This document shows, one piece after another, positions 45,608-58,232 of a stretch of DNA of 64,000 nucleotides (position 1 is the first letter of the stretch; every line of letters starts with the position of its first letter). The notes beneath the pieces were generated by a model that worked only from the letters and a program-made list of their open reading frames with translations, had not been told where the DNA came from and made no database searches. The position numbers and the translations under genes are program-made. Location of the stretch: NCBI GenBank assembly GCA_032719365.1, contig CM064870.1, forward strand, positions 40,518,194 to 40,582,193. Direction: 5' to 3'. The DNA comes from Prinsepia uniflora. Its lineage: Eukaryota; Streptophyta; Magnoliopsida; Rosales; Rosaceae.

Positions 45608-48600
45608 GATAGGTCATAATTTATGCATGTTTTATCCATGATTTAATGCCCTTTTACTTATGTTTTATTAATAATTTTCTCTATGCAATTTAAGAAAATA
45701 ATATTTTTTTTTTGAGAAATGTGTAGATCAAATAGAGCTTGGAATTATGAGAATTTGGGCGAAAGAATCACTTAATGAAACGAATAAGTTATGAAGGAAA
45801 GAAAATTGCATAAGAATTCAGTGGTCATCCACCGAAATAGGCGCAGGAATACTTAAGCGGGTTACTATAACGTTGGGCCCATTCGGTATGCATTTACCGA
45901 ACTCACTTATTCCCTCTCGACGCGCGCATCCTGAAGCTGGTGTTTCCAATTCGGTACGTGACAGGACCCACCCCGATTATCACCCCGATAACCGAGATGA
46001 ACCCTGCTCCCGTCTGACAACCCAACACGAAGACCCAAAAGAACCTCACAAAAACCCCAAATTTCATTGCCAGACAAGGGATCAGTTCAAATCCAAGAAA
46101 GTAATAGTTATACAGAGCATAGTACAACCAAGATAAAGCAAAACTACACTAAAAGTATCCACACGCACAACGAAAACCTGAAAACACTCCGTGGTCACAC
46201 TATGCCTCTGACTTTGCCTCAACGTCAACTCCCGCGCTAGCTCCACGACCTGGAGGGCATTTAAAAACAGAAAGGTGTGAGTGGACCAAAAAGAATAAAA
46301 GTTTCAAAACAATTTCATTAAACCAGGGGTTTGGCTCTCCGTTTTGAAAACATGCATGCATAACCCAATAGCTGAAAACAGTTATAAAGCACATAATAAT
46401 CATCATAAAAACAGTTGCATTAAAACATAAATACCATAGTCATCATTCGATCAAACCTGCTGGACCTATAGGAGTCTTTAAACTCCCGAGTCTCAACCAG
46501 TCTCTCCACTATCAACCTCCCTCTGATCACACTCACACATTCAAAGGCTCACTCACTTTCTGTAATTCGATCAATTCCTCCCTCAATCTCACTCTCTGTT
46601 TTTCCCTCTTCGAACCAACACGATGCACACACAAATAATTGCACCGTGCACCCTAGAATCCACTACACACACCCCACGTGTCCACAATCCCATGGTCCCA
46701 TCTCAAAATATCCAATCACACACTGCACACTTGTCCTCATCTCCTTTGCACAAATCCCAAGGCACCAAAAAGACCAAAATGCCCCTTGTGAGTCCGAATT
46801 ACCATTTTTCCCTTCGCCGTTCTAGACCCGTAACTCACTCGTCCTATGTCCGATGAAAGCATGTCGCCTGTCGTTGAACTTAGGACGACGAGATCAACCT
46901 AACGGTCCTCGGTCTACGCGTAAAAACCCTGTTGTGCGAAAAGTCAACTTTTCTCCCTATTTTAACTAACTTACAGTAATGCCCTCAACCTTCCGAACAT
47001 CATAACTTCCTCCTCGGATGTCGGAATCGGGCGTACCACCTGTCTACAGATTTGTGACGTCCCGAACTACGTCACAGTCATCGGTCAATGCCCAATTGAC
47101 CGCTCGAACTAAAAGTCAACTTTTTTCCCTTTCCAAGGGCAAAATCGTCATTCTACGCCCAAAGTCCAAAAATAACCAACTAACCACCGACTAACTCAAC
47201 TAATCCGTCGCTAATCACTTCACTAATTCCGACTCTCGGGACGGGTCGTTACAGTATGCTACCACCGAAATCCGTGCACAACAGCCCTGGCGCATTGACT
47301 AGCCGTTGACCGTGCCTTTGACCGTCCTATTTCGATGGCTGATCACCGAAAATGATCCCTGATGCTTTAATTTTGATTTTGGCTTATTTTAGGTTAATTC
47401 CAACTTCTTTTCACACCTAATCTCTATATTGTATAAGGATTTTAGTCCTACTACCTTTTTTATTCTTATTTTTAATTCCTTTACTTGTAGGAAAAGTTTT
47501 AATTAGATTTCTTAATTATTTAGGAAGCCTAAGCCTTATAGAATTCAAATATAAAACTTCTATTTGTAGAAGGATTAATTATTCTCTTATAAATAAGGGT
47601 ATTAGGGTTTATGGAAGGGGGGCTGAATTTACCTCTTGAAGGTCCTTAAAACTCTGTCAAAATTCTTACTTCAATTCATGTTCTTAGTTTAGAGTTTTGT
47701 AATCTTAATTCAAGCACTATTTACAATTCAAGCGTCTTAATTTCAGCACGTCTACCTTGAAGGAGTTTTCCTTCATCTCTTTTATTCATTGTTCTTTTAT
47801 TATTTCTCGCTTTATTTATGTTTATGCACCTTTTGATTATGTCCTTGTTTTATTCAATAATGTTTGAGTAGTGTAATTAGGGATAGGGTTACTTGAAGCC
47901 CTAGTAATGTTAGTTTGTACTTAGATTTCTGGCTCTTGATTATGATTGTTACGCATGCCTAGATTTTTTGGATTACTGCGTTTCATGAACTCAATTTATG
48001 CTTATAAGCTTAGTTACCGTATTTGTGTATAATTGTCGATGTAATTGCTTGACGGATCATCTTGATGTTTGTGTTCACCCTGCAATTTGTAGTATCATGT
48101 TTAAGGGGGGGACTCTTATTCGTAATCTAAACTCATGACTCCCTAGAATTGCACATCACTTTTGTAGGGATAGTGTAGTGTCATCAAATCTTTTTCATGT
48201 TCCATGCATTATCACGCACCATTGGTAATAGTTGTTTAAGGGCGAGTACATCACGCTTAAACATGCAATCTAAGAGAAGATAATATGTGTTGGGTGAGCC
48301 ATAGCCGGACCCCTGCACGGGCATTTAATTCAGAAACATGCATAGTAATCTAATAGAGGAAATCTAACAGAACTATAATTGGTAAAGGTGGATAGAAACC
48401 CTAACTCGACTTAGTTAGTTAATATTAGTTAATTTACTTACATTCATTCAACGTGACAACCCCCCATATTTTCATTTTAATTACCCCACTTAAGTTAATT
48501 GAGTTAAACTGAATTGGATATCATTGAGCAAGTCTTCGTGGGATCGACCTTTACTTGAATCTATACCATCTGCACGTCTTCTTACAAATTTTATTACACG

Positions 48601-48648
48601 TAGAGGTTTTGCCTAGTACATCTTTTTTGCTTGGTAAAATCTCTATCA
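45608..48648 (+). repeat. 3' LTR of Athila-3 (45608-45958 and 47254-48648)
   Basis: Begins TGATAGGTCAT and ends AATCTCTATCA. A TATAAATA box is at 47588. A minus-strand solo LTR splits it, and joining across that insert leaves a continuous LTR of about 1.75 kb. Confidence 0.8.
45959..47253 (-). mobile_element. Solo LTR, family F, minus strand
   Basis: Minus-strand start TGTAACGACCCG at 47253, end GGGTCCTGTCA at 45959. Flanks GTACG (45954-45958) and GTATG (47254-47258) are a 5-bp duplication with one C-to-T change at a CpG. One GAGTCTTTAAACTC unit near 46471 links it to the longer array in the LTR starting at 62956. Confidence 0.88.
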
Positions 48649-49583
48649 TGCGCCCCTGGTGAAATGCCACAAGGGCCTCATGTGTCATTGACCAGCAGCT
48701 GACTATCGTATTCTTCGTCTTTTTTTTTCAACGTGTGCATACCAAAAGGTCTCCTATCATTTCCTTGCGCGTTGACCGCTTGTGAACCTCATGTTTTGGC
48801 CATAATTTTCAACCGATGACAACTGAATTCACCCTGAACAAATTCCAGCAGCTTCTTTCCTTCTCAATGGTGGAAAACTTGTCCAAATCCAGATTAGTTT
48901 TGCTTTCCTTTCTCCTCAAGGAAACCTTATTACATTAGGACTTGAATTTAATTAGTCTAAACATTTTCTGTCTAGGTTTTAAATTGTGAACTCCTAAATA
49001 TTTGAGGATTAATTTTCTCCTATAAAAAGAGAGGCTTAGGCCAAATGTAAAATCATCCATCCTTCCATAAAATAAATACCATCTTACACATTACTTTTAG
49101 TCTTTAGTATTTTTGTTTTTGGGATTGGACTTGAAGCTCTTGGAGAATTGGTCGTGGTTTCCACTTTCTTCTTCATTGTGTAATTCTAAACTCTACTTTA
49201 TTTTTATATTATGTTTTAGTTAATTACAAATAACTAAACTTCTATTAGTTAGGGGCTGTTTTCAAGCCCTAATTTATGTGTTCAAGTTAATTGTTTTAAT
49301 TCTTGTTTTCAATATTATGCTTGTGAATGATTGATTTTATTTTCTTTATAAAAATCTTTTATGTGGTTCATTTATGGAGACATGCTTTGATAAACATATG
49401 AGTATAGCTAGGACGTAAAGACTAATGCATATAGCATGTGTTTGTTCTTATGACTCTAAGTACCAAAGAGCTTATAGGACTCTAGTCACTTCAATTTGAG
49501 TTAAGGAGAAGATGGCTTCCATACTTTGAAACTCAATCTTCAATCAACCTTAAAAGACTTATATCGAAAACACCTTTGATAAC
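48649..49583 (+). repeat. Athila-like LTR fragment with TATA box
   Basis: Layout mirrors the preceding Athila LTR: AT-rich U3, TATAAAAA at 49021, then a region resembling that following the TATA box at 47588. It is cut on the right by the LTR at 49584; the left junction coincides with the end of Athila-3. Confidence 0.5.
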
Positions 49584-51386
49584 TGTGTCTGGTTCTACTC
49601 GCGTCTGACAAGTCAACCAAAGTTCCAAAAACACCCTCAGCACTTGTCACATCTAGGAACTGCACTCGCATCATCCGGGCACGTACTATTATCCAAAATC
49701 AACAACCAATCCATACCACATCACAAACTGTGGGACCCACAATCATAACATATATCAAAACTCGTAGCCAACATTTCTTGAAATCCATTTCAAAGAATCA
49801 TCAGAAAACATCTGGAGACACAACCAATATTAAACACAATGCAATACTCAAAACTCAGGAATTACGTATCTCATGGCACTTCGGGAATTACACATCCAAA
49901 GTCTTCCCGGGAATTACATAATCGGGCCTCCCAAGAATTAAACATTTGGGCCACTAAACATGGACCCAAAACATTACTTTCAAAAAAATCTTGACTTAAA
50001 ACCAAGCAAAAACCATTTCCAATAGGGGCTCAAGCCCAAAACACCGTTTTCACGAAAATCGGTAAAACCATGTCCAAAAACCAATATATAAGTTCATAAA
50101 ATCATCAAGTAATCATATCAAATCATCATTCAAATCATTGCAACCCAAATTATGTGAAACATTTATTATGCATTCATAGCAGTTTATAAAACAAACGTCT
50201 ACTCACACACCGTTCACGCGGTTCGATTCCAAGCCGTACGCTCCTCCGTATATTTCTAGAATCACCTTTCCTATCAAAAATCACTATCAAGGATCATTAT
50301 CATCCCCAAATAACCTCACAAAACAATCCCCCATTTTACGGGATTCAAATACGTATTAAAAACATATACATAACGCTTCATACATGCAAAACTATGTTGA
50401 AACGGTGTCTGATCAACTCGAAACCTGCGCCAAAATGTCCATTACATCGAAAGAGTAAAAAAACAAGTTGGCCACACCTCGAGATTTCTTGCACGTGCCC
50501 CCATGCCCCGCCTAGAACGGTTGCGTGTGCAACCCACATGCCAGGTACTATTCATTATCCGCTTGTTTTCCTGCAAACGTGTAGCCCGACTCGGGTTTCA
50601 ACCCAAATCAAAATTTAACCAATTTCAAACCTTTTCTTGATTCCAATCAATCCAAAACCATTCTAGGCTACTCAGAAACATGACCATGAGTCCAATTCAT
50701 CAAGTCCTTGCCTCAAATCAGTCGAATTCCAATTCTAAAACTCTAAATGGTCGCGGGTACTGTTATGGGCACAATCCTCGTCAAATCGTTTCTATTTTGT
50801 GATGGTTTGGATCCCAGGAAGCTTAATCTAAGTTGGGTTTCCACAATCCCAGTCCATAATAGTTCAATTTTTGAAGTTTATCCAAGGTTTCTGGATTTTG
50901 GTTCAGTCTTCTCTCTGGTTTTCTTTTTTTTTTCTCTCTTCTTTTCTCTATTCTTTATTTTCTCTCAAGTGGCTGGGAGGTACAAACCAACTTGGTTTGG
51001 TTTTGGGTAATTCAAACAATATACACACAGGGAGGGAGAAGAACTGGCTTTGCCCATGCCACCAATCCAACCCAGAATATGACTGGTATCACCAATCCTC
51101 TGTTGAGTCATTAAAATAAGCAAAAATACCAAATTGCCCCTCCTAAGTACAAATTACCAAAATGCCCCTGGTCTTCGTAGACCCATAACGAACTCTTCCG
51201 ACCTCTGATTTCAATGTGCCATTTTCCTATGAACTAAGGACTCCGAGACCTACGCAATGGTGCTCATGGAAAGTCCAAAAAATTTCCCACAAAAAGTCAA
51301 CTTTTGACCACTCAGACCAGGGGTAAAAATATCAATTCCCTTTCCAAATTCTCAAAATTACTTTTTTGAATTTCTAGGTCGTCACA
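49584..51386 (-). mobile_element. Solo LTR, family G, minus strand
   Basis: Minus-strand start TGTGACGACC at 51386 and end near 49584 with AGACGCGAGTAGAACC, the family-wide terminal word. A GGGAATTACATA-type repeat set lies at 49855-49930 and GGCCCA/TGGGCC words at 49925-50035. The duplication is unclear (AACT on both sides). Confidence 0.65.
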
Positions 51387-51689
51387 ACTTAATGATCTTT
51401 TAGCTTTACCAGAATATTATGTGTTTCACATATATTGAGAAGGCAAGCGTAAGAATTCTTTAACCTTAGTGCATTACCGGGTTAAAGTAGGGTAGTAAGG
51501 TGTAGGAATAGAAAAGGTGTGGATCACGGGGACAACATAGTAAAGCAAATAAGGTTAAACAATTGGACTCAACATGTACTTAGGGGTGAATAAACGTGCC
51601 CTTAACTAGTTCCCTCTCATAGTTTCAATTTCACTTAGATTCAGAATCCCTCCTTTTATATCTACTAGAATTTTGTGTGTTTAATTAGT
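51387..51689 (+). other. Unassigned retrotransposon-like sequence
   Basis: No gene or terminal motif recognised between the solo LTR and the Tat pol remnant. It may be the continuation of the LTR fragment at 48649. Confidence 0.3.
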
Positions 51690-54022
51690 TTTGTTATAAG
51701 AGTGGACCCTCAATCCTTGGCGTTTGAACGATACGTTGCTTCCTTATACTACAACCACACTTTGCAAGGTTTAAATTATAGGACCATTTTGGGCCTATCA
51801 ATATATATTGATGGCGTCGTAGTGAAGTCTCAAGACACAGACAAGCATATAGAAGACTTGAGGCAAGCCTTCTTAAAGATGAGGCAGCACAAACTGAAGA
51901 TGAACCCCAAGAAAAGTGTGTTTGGAGTCCAAGCAGGGAACTTTATCGGATTTCTGGTTCATCATAGAGGGATAGAGGTGGACAAGAATAGGACAAAAGC
52001 AATCATGGGTTCATCTCCACCTAAATCCAAGAAATAGCTTCATAGTCTTCTCAAGAAAGTCAATTTCCTCAAAAGATTCAAAGCTAAATTAACAGGAAAA
52101 GTCCAACCTTTCATTGACCAAAATCAAGGACATTGAGAGATTCCATTGGGAAGACAAGTATCTAAGTGTCCTTTGAGCAACTCATGAGTTACTTATCCAA
52201 ACCACCAATCTTGATGCCACCAAGGAATGGGATACCCTTAAAGTGGTACATTTCAGCATCCCTCAATACTATTGGAAGCTTACTAGCCCAAGATAATGAA
52301 GTAGGAAAGGAGCAAGCAAACTATTACTTGAGTATGACCTTGACAGAGGTAGAGGAGGGGTATACGGTAGTGGAGAAATTATGCTTGGCCATTATAATTT
52401 ACAGCCGTCAAGCTAAGAAATTACATGCTGCCTTTAACAGACTGAATAATTGCAAAACAGATACAAACAGATTTGCTAAAATACATGTTGTCCCGACCTA
52501 TTCCGAGAGGTTGGATAGGTAAATAGACCTTAGCTCTATTAGAGTTTAATTTCCAATAAATACCACCGAAGGAGATTGGACAAGCAATTTCTAATTTCCT
52601 AACAGAATACCCTAGAGATGAAAGAAGATTTGAGACAAACAGTAAGCATGATATCCATCATGCCATGAAAGTTATACTTCAATGGATCTAAGACCAAGGA
52701 ATCGACAGGAACCGAGATCTGTTTAGTTGACGCTGAAAGGGTGCATCATCAGTTCTCCTTCAAAGTAGATTGGGAGAATATTACAAACAACTAGGAAAAG
52801 TATGAGGCATTGATCATAAGGATGAAGATGTTGATCAAAATGAAAGCTTCCCAAGTAAAAATGTATGGGGATTCAGAGTTGGTAGTTAGAAAAATAACAG
52901 GGACATATACATGTATGATCCTTCAACTAGCTAGTTACTTCACGGGAGTTGTGGCATTGGTATCCAAATTTATCACACCAACTATTGAATATGTCCCAAG
53001 AGAAAAAAACTTGACAGCCAACAAAATGGCCCAAGTTGGATTAAGAGCTCTCTTACAAGAAGGACATGCAGAAAAACGGAACAAAAACTAGAAGAGATCC
53101 CTACGTTGCATCTTGGGAAAAGATATCGCGTTCGAGATACTAGACATCGAAGTGGAGCCTGATGATTGTAGAACCTATTTCGTCAAGTATTTGAAGTATC
53201 CATCCAATGAGGACTTAAAATTTTGGAATAAAGCATTTCATTACACACTCTGAGGACAAAACTTGGTAAGAAAAACTACGACATGACATTTTCTCGATGA
53301 ATTGGTCCAAAAGAAGCAATGATCGTAATAGGAGAAATTCACAAAGTGTGTATGCAGATCATCAAGCAGGTTCGAAAATGACGTGGCTTGCATGAAGACA
53401 TGGCTATGACTAACCAAATATCCAATCAGATTGTTAAGCATATGCTAAGGGGTGCAATGCATGCCAGAGACATGCCCCGTTTCAACATGCCCTTGTAGTA
53501 CCAATGAATTCTAGCGATCACTATGGCCTTTTCGAGGATGGCCCATAGACTTCATTAGAAAGATATCACCAGAATCATCACAAAAGCATGGCTTTATCGG
53601 GATCTTATGTTACATGTGGAGATGAACATCAATTCTTTCTGACTACAACATCAATATGGATATGAAATTGACGAGTATACACAAGTTATGTGTTACAAGT
53701 TAGAGGATTTGGACCAGAAAAGAATGTCTTCTTTGGATAGGATCATGGCCAACAAGGTTGCGGTTTCACAAGCCTACATTAAATGGGTAAAAGGCAGATC
53801 GTTTTCCAAGAAAGTGATCTGGTCTAGAAAACCATCCTACCATTAGGGCGCTCCATACTCGAAAGGGAAAAGTGGAGTCCAACCTGGGAAGGGCCATACA
53901 TGATCAACAAAGTAAACGAGAAAGGGTCTTACTACTTGAGAAGTAACAATGGTGTGGTAGATAAAAGTCCGACCAACGCCATCCACCTCAAAAAATTCTA
54001 CCCAACACTTTGGGATTCATAA
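51690..54022 (+). pseudogene. Tat-lineage gypsy pol remnant with two RNase H domains
   Basis: 51690-52037: RT end with IYIDGVVVKS (catalytic second Asp is Gly), LKMNPKKSVFGV and GIEVDKN. 52166-52420: gypsy-type RNase H, degraded (SKPPILMPP, EKLCLAIIIY). 52810-53060: a second, plant/archaeal-type RNase H piece (YGDSELVVRKI, EYVPREKN). 53530-54022: integrase, with WPFRGWPIDFI and a C-terminal stretch ending AIHLKKFYPT and a stop at about 54022. Frameshifts and stops separate the pieces. The dual RNase H order RT-RH-aRH-IN is the hallmark of Tat elements. Confidence 0.85.
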
Positions 54023-55694
54023 AGGGAAGTGATTGGGTGAAAACCCATGCAGGGGCCATAAGGATAAGCCAACCGAAAAGAAAATATGTCCACAAATGGA
54101 CGTCTCATCAGAATAATCTACAAATGTTTTGGAATCAAACATAAAATTATTTCACCGAGAGATAGCACTGAAGATTGGGTTCCAAAAATGCTCTATTCAA
54201 AGTGAGAATCTTGCCAAAAACAATTATTTCATTTCATATGGCGAGATTACAAAAGGGGTTGATTCAGAAAAGGAAAAAGAAAGATAAATCAAGTAGAGCC
54301 CGCCTATCGAGGGTAAGAGCCTCTACGCTAAAACCCCGACCAAGTTTGGAATCAATGCCTTCATACCACTCACAGGAGACCACTTGCCCTTGTTCTTGGA
54401 GGAAGGAGAGTTTATCCTGCAGATAGCTCGTTTTTACATGAAGACGGCTCACCATGGCCGCCCCCTTCTAACTGTCTTGGAAGACATACTCGCGACACCT
54501 TGCCCATGCTGCCTTGATAACTCTCAAGCGAGCCTTCAATGACTTGTTCTGGGAAATGGCTTCGTCGAGATCTGTAGTCGTTTTCTCTCAAAGGACCTAT
54601 ATGCTTCTCTCGAATGGTGTTACTTCACCGAAAAAGGCGGAGGTGGCTCTAGAGTTAGACGACATCATAGGTCGTTTGAAGTAAACAGAGTTGGAATTGG
54701 AAAAGGATTACCATTCAAATTTATAACCTAGATGTCGGGTTAATAGTTAAATCTCAACTCATGCAAAGGGTTATGGGTTTTAAATGCAAAGTCATTAATA
54801 AGAGGTCGATTAGAAATATCGATGCCCAGTATGAATGAGAGTCTAAGAGGCACGAGGGGTATTTTGGGAAATTCTATATCATTCATCATTCAAAAATTAA
54901 AAAAATTATATAATTATAGAAAGAAAATCTCATTCAAGGGAAAATGAAACATCAACCATGGCATGACCCAGGACATGTTGAAGGACCTCATGACGATACC
55001 GAATCTAGGTCTTCTCCACAATCGCAACGTGCGCTAGCTCCGACTAGACCTTATCTTTCTCCTCACGGAGGGCTTGGAGTCTTGACCACTCAGCCTTGGC
55101 CTACTCTTCTGTGGCTACCCGCCTCTTTGCCCAACGAGCCTCATCTTCTAGCAACTCTCTCTCTAGAAGACGATTATCAAATTCCACCTCATCAAGTGTC
55201 TCCTATAATCTGCTCAACTGTTAACCAAGCCTTTCTTCACGGTTGAGATGGCGGGATCTTGACCTTCGACTAGGACGTTGAGTTTTAGCCATATGGTGGG
55301 GACATTCGATGCGGGAAGAGGATGCCATAGAATAATGATGAAGAGATTTTTCAAATCTGTCTTTTTAGTAGCCAACATGATTGATTAAGGAAGCAAGAAT
55401 ACATAAAGACCATCCCGTGATCTTTCGATGTCTGAATTTGAAAGGCACATGGAAACCTAGTTAGGATAAATTGTGCGCATAAGGGATTGGATTTTTGGAA
55501 TGTTACTGGAGATGGCCAAAACCAACAATGGAGAAGCCCAGAACTCAAAGGTCATGATTAGAAAGCCTAACTAGTGTCCATATACAGGGATCATGGGAGA
55601 TTTGTTGATCTAGGATCTGCACATAGAAGGGCCACTGTAGTTGTGAGTATTTGGGCAAGTTGATTCTGAAAACCCTTGGCCAAACGTTTTCAAA
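54023..55694 (+). other. Post-pol region of the Tat element
   Basis: No intact frame longer than about 100 codons and none recognised. Position between integrase and LTR suits the long untranslated 3' region typical of Tat elements. Confidence 0.5.
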
Positions 55695-56640
55695 TGTAGG
55701 GGACAATATTTACACCCAAAAAATACTACTACGGACCTAGAGAGGATTTTTGAGAAATTAAATACTCAATCTGACTTATACTTCGAAGCCTAGCTAGTAT
55801 CCACAACTGGATCATAGGTAAGTAGGAGCGTAATTTTTGGAATTACACTGACCCGGAGTTGAAACAATCAGAGGAGGCAAAAGAATATATGACTAAGTCA
55901 TCGCAACAGAGATACATGCGGGAATGCAAGATACGACCATCCACACCCTCATGCCGTCTATAAAAGGAGAAGAATCCCTATTTTCAAAGGACAACCAAAT
56001 CAACTCAAAGAAAAAATTGATCAAACTCAATCAACTACAACAATTACAAAACCTTCAAAAGTTTTCTTTGTTACTCAAAAGCTAGCCTTCTTGGACAAAC
56101 CTATCTCTTCGATCCAGGATCAAGATATCGTTCTCCTATCTACCCTTCTTAGTTTTCACGAACAACAAGCTTTCCTCCCAATCCAATTTTCATCCCAAAT
56201 TCATTTATGGAGACTTCCTGACCTTCATACTTCATTATGACAAGATTCTGCAGCAGCTCGTTTGAAGATCATCACTCTCATTTTGACTGCCTCCAACCAG
56301 TCTTTAAGACCCTCACACCATCACAACCTCACTCACTGACAACATAATTTCTTTTTATTACTCCGCTAGCATCCTTTGTATGATTTCCAATGGATATTCA
56401 TGGCTTAATCTAGAGATAGTTTACTTCACACACCTGCAATTCAATCTATAACACGAATATTTAATTTATGTTCTAAGTGTTTTCATCTTCCCTCTCCTCT
56501 TTCACGTTTGGATCCTTTAAGTCTTAACCCCATTAACTGGAAAATACCAACCGATAGTTCTACGGATACTTAAGCCATAGAACCATCTTCATGTTCTAGT
56601 TCAGTATTCGAATCGTCTGACTTGAAGAGGTCGATTTTTT
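55695..56640 (+). repeat. Probable 3' LTR of the Tat element
   Basis: TGTAGGGGACAATATTTACACC after an A-rich stretch looks like the start of a Tat LTR, and CTATAAAAGGAGAAG at 55957 is a good TATA box. The 3' boundary is uncertain. Confidence 0.5.
55959..55965 (+). promoter_or_regulatory. TATA box of the Tat LTR
   Basis: TATAAAA followed by GGAGAAGAATCCC and a CAACC-rich stretch, the usual start of the R region. Confidence 0.6.
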
Positions 56641-57582
56641 TAAACTCCCCTTCTAAACCAAAATTGCACGTCGATAACATGAACATGCAGAAAATGAATT
56701 TGGATTAGGCATAAAAGAAAATATTTAGAGTCCTCATAGAAGGCATAGAAAAGAACAACGCAAGTAAGATGTCTGCTTGCTCCATTTTCACTTGATTCGA
56801 ACGAAAATGGTTCATAGGCCGCAATACATAACCAACTTCTAACCCTGTCTAGTATCAATCTCTACTAGTGGCATGCCTACTTGAAGGCAACTAGAAGGCC
56901 AAGTCAGTTGAACTAGCGCACCTAGGTTAAGACTGCGGCATCATGGCCCAAAGCTTCCAACTTCTCCTTATTCCCCCTAGTTACTTATTCTGCACTCCTT
57001 TGCATCAAGTTACAGCGAAGAGATCCCCATCACCCCAAACACCTGTGTATTCGCTATTTAGAAGCGAGCCACTGAATGGCGACCCCAAATTTCACTACGC
57101 AAAAATTTTGGGCATGAACAGTGGGTATCAAGTATGGAAGATTAGAGTCCAGCTAGTGTTTAGAAAATCCGAATAGTGCCCTTGATCCTACAGTTGTTCC
57201 TAAAACTTTCATTGTTTTTAAGGGATACTTCCTTAAGGCCTGGTGACATATTTTGATAGATACTTCAAGCTATTTTCTTGGACTATTTGATACTTTAAGA
57301 GTATTTTAAGGCCTAATCTGATAAGAAATGATATTCATTGACTGTGGTCAAATTTGAGTTGTTTTAGTGTCCAACAAGAATTCATAACTCTTTTCCTACG
57401 TATACCTAATTGTATTATATTTGGAAGTAAATTCATATTCTCATAGAAATAGAGAAGGGTTAGGGGCATTATAAAAACATCACCATTCTTTATAGAAAAA
57501 ATAATTAGCCATTTTAATCTTTTCTAAACTCAAGAAACCTTGTCTTTGCTTCCTTGTTCTTCAAGCTTTGTGCGGCTAAGTA
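56641..57582. other. Unassigned, no gene seen
   Basis: Nothing recognised. Probably fragments of older elements. Confidence 0.4.
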
Positions 57583-58232
57583 TGACAAGAAAATATACAC
57601 AATTATAGACAATGATATCCAACCAAGTGCACTAGTTAATAGACAATATAGTGGTACGAGTAAGAGTCGATCCCAATAGAACTTGGCTCAATAAAAAGGT
57701 GGTTGCTTTTAGCCGAAAGATGCTATTAAAGTTAAAGACTTATAATGTAAGAAAAAAGTAAATAATGAAGGTTTTAATAATTAAAGGAACAAAGTAAAGG
57801 CAGTCGTTATTCATACCTAGCCACAATTATTTCCAACTTGGTTTGCAAGGTTCACTTATCATGTTTACTTCTCAGTTTAGAGCCCATGTAAAAGCTCTTT
57901 TAAGTCCACTCTCACACAAGTGATCCTTTCTTAGATTGTATATCTAGGTCTCGTAAGTGCTCTAAATATATAGTCAATTATGTCATAAGTCTCTTAAACT
58001 ATTATAACATAAAAGAGAGCATTAGGTTCAAAAAAAGATTTAATGACAGTACACTAACCCTATGAAGTGATCTACAATCCAAGGAGTTTCACGGGTTAAA
58101 CTACAAGGTTATTGCTTAACGTAACTGCTTCATGTAAGTATCTATAAATCACGCATTCAAAGTAGCTAATTTCAATCACACAACAGAATAATAGTTTAAA
58201 CAATAAAGCAACATACCAAGATAAACACAATC
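57583..58232 (-). repeat. Athila-like LTR fragment, minus strand
   Basis: On the minus strand it reads through a GGGATCGACTCTTACTCG-type word and ends TTTTCTTGTCA, the pattern of the U5 end of Athila LTRs (compare GGGATCGACCTTTACTTG near 48541). The LTR starting at 58233 interrupts it. Confidence 0.55.

Larger units (their letters stand above)
27072..48648 (+). mobile_element. Athila-3: broken Athila element hosting the CACTA nest
   Basis: Protease-region coding sequence (about 27085-27200 and 29435-29640), a 3' non-coding region (29641-29909 and 44945-45607) with GAGGACAATG and GTGTGGGGTG words, and a 3' LTR (45608-45958 and 47254-48648) remain. RT, RNase H and integrase are missing. It is split by a solo LTR, the CACTA and a further solo LTR. 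No 5' LTR is seen. Confidence 0.75.

Noticed and set aside
50747..51119. Two overlapping frames with a Phe-rich hydrophobic stretch
   Set aside because: Result of a TTTTCTCT pyrimidine tract in a minus-strand LTR; no gene context.
54944..55246. 100-codon frame after the Tat pol region
   Set aside because: No similarity recognised, lies in the usual untranslated 3' region, and composition matches its surroundings.
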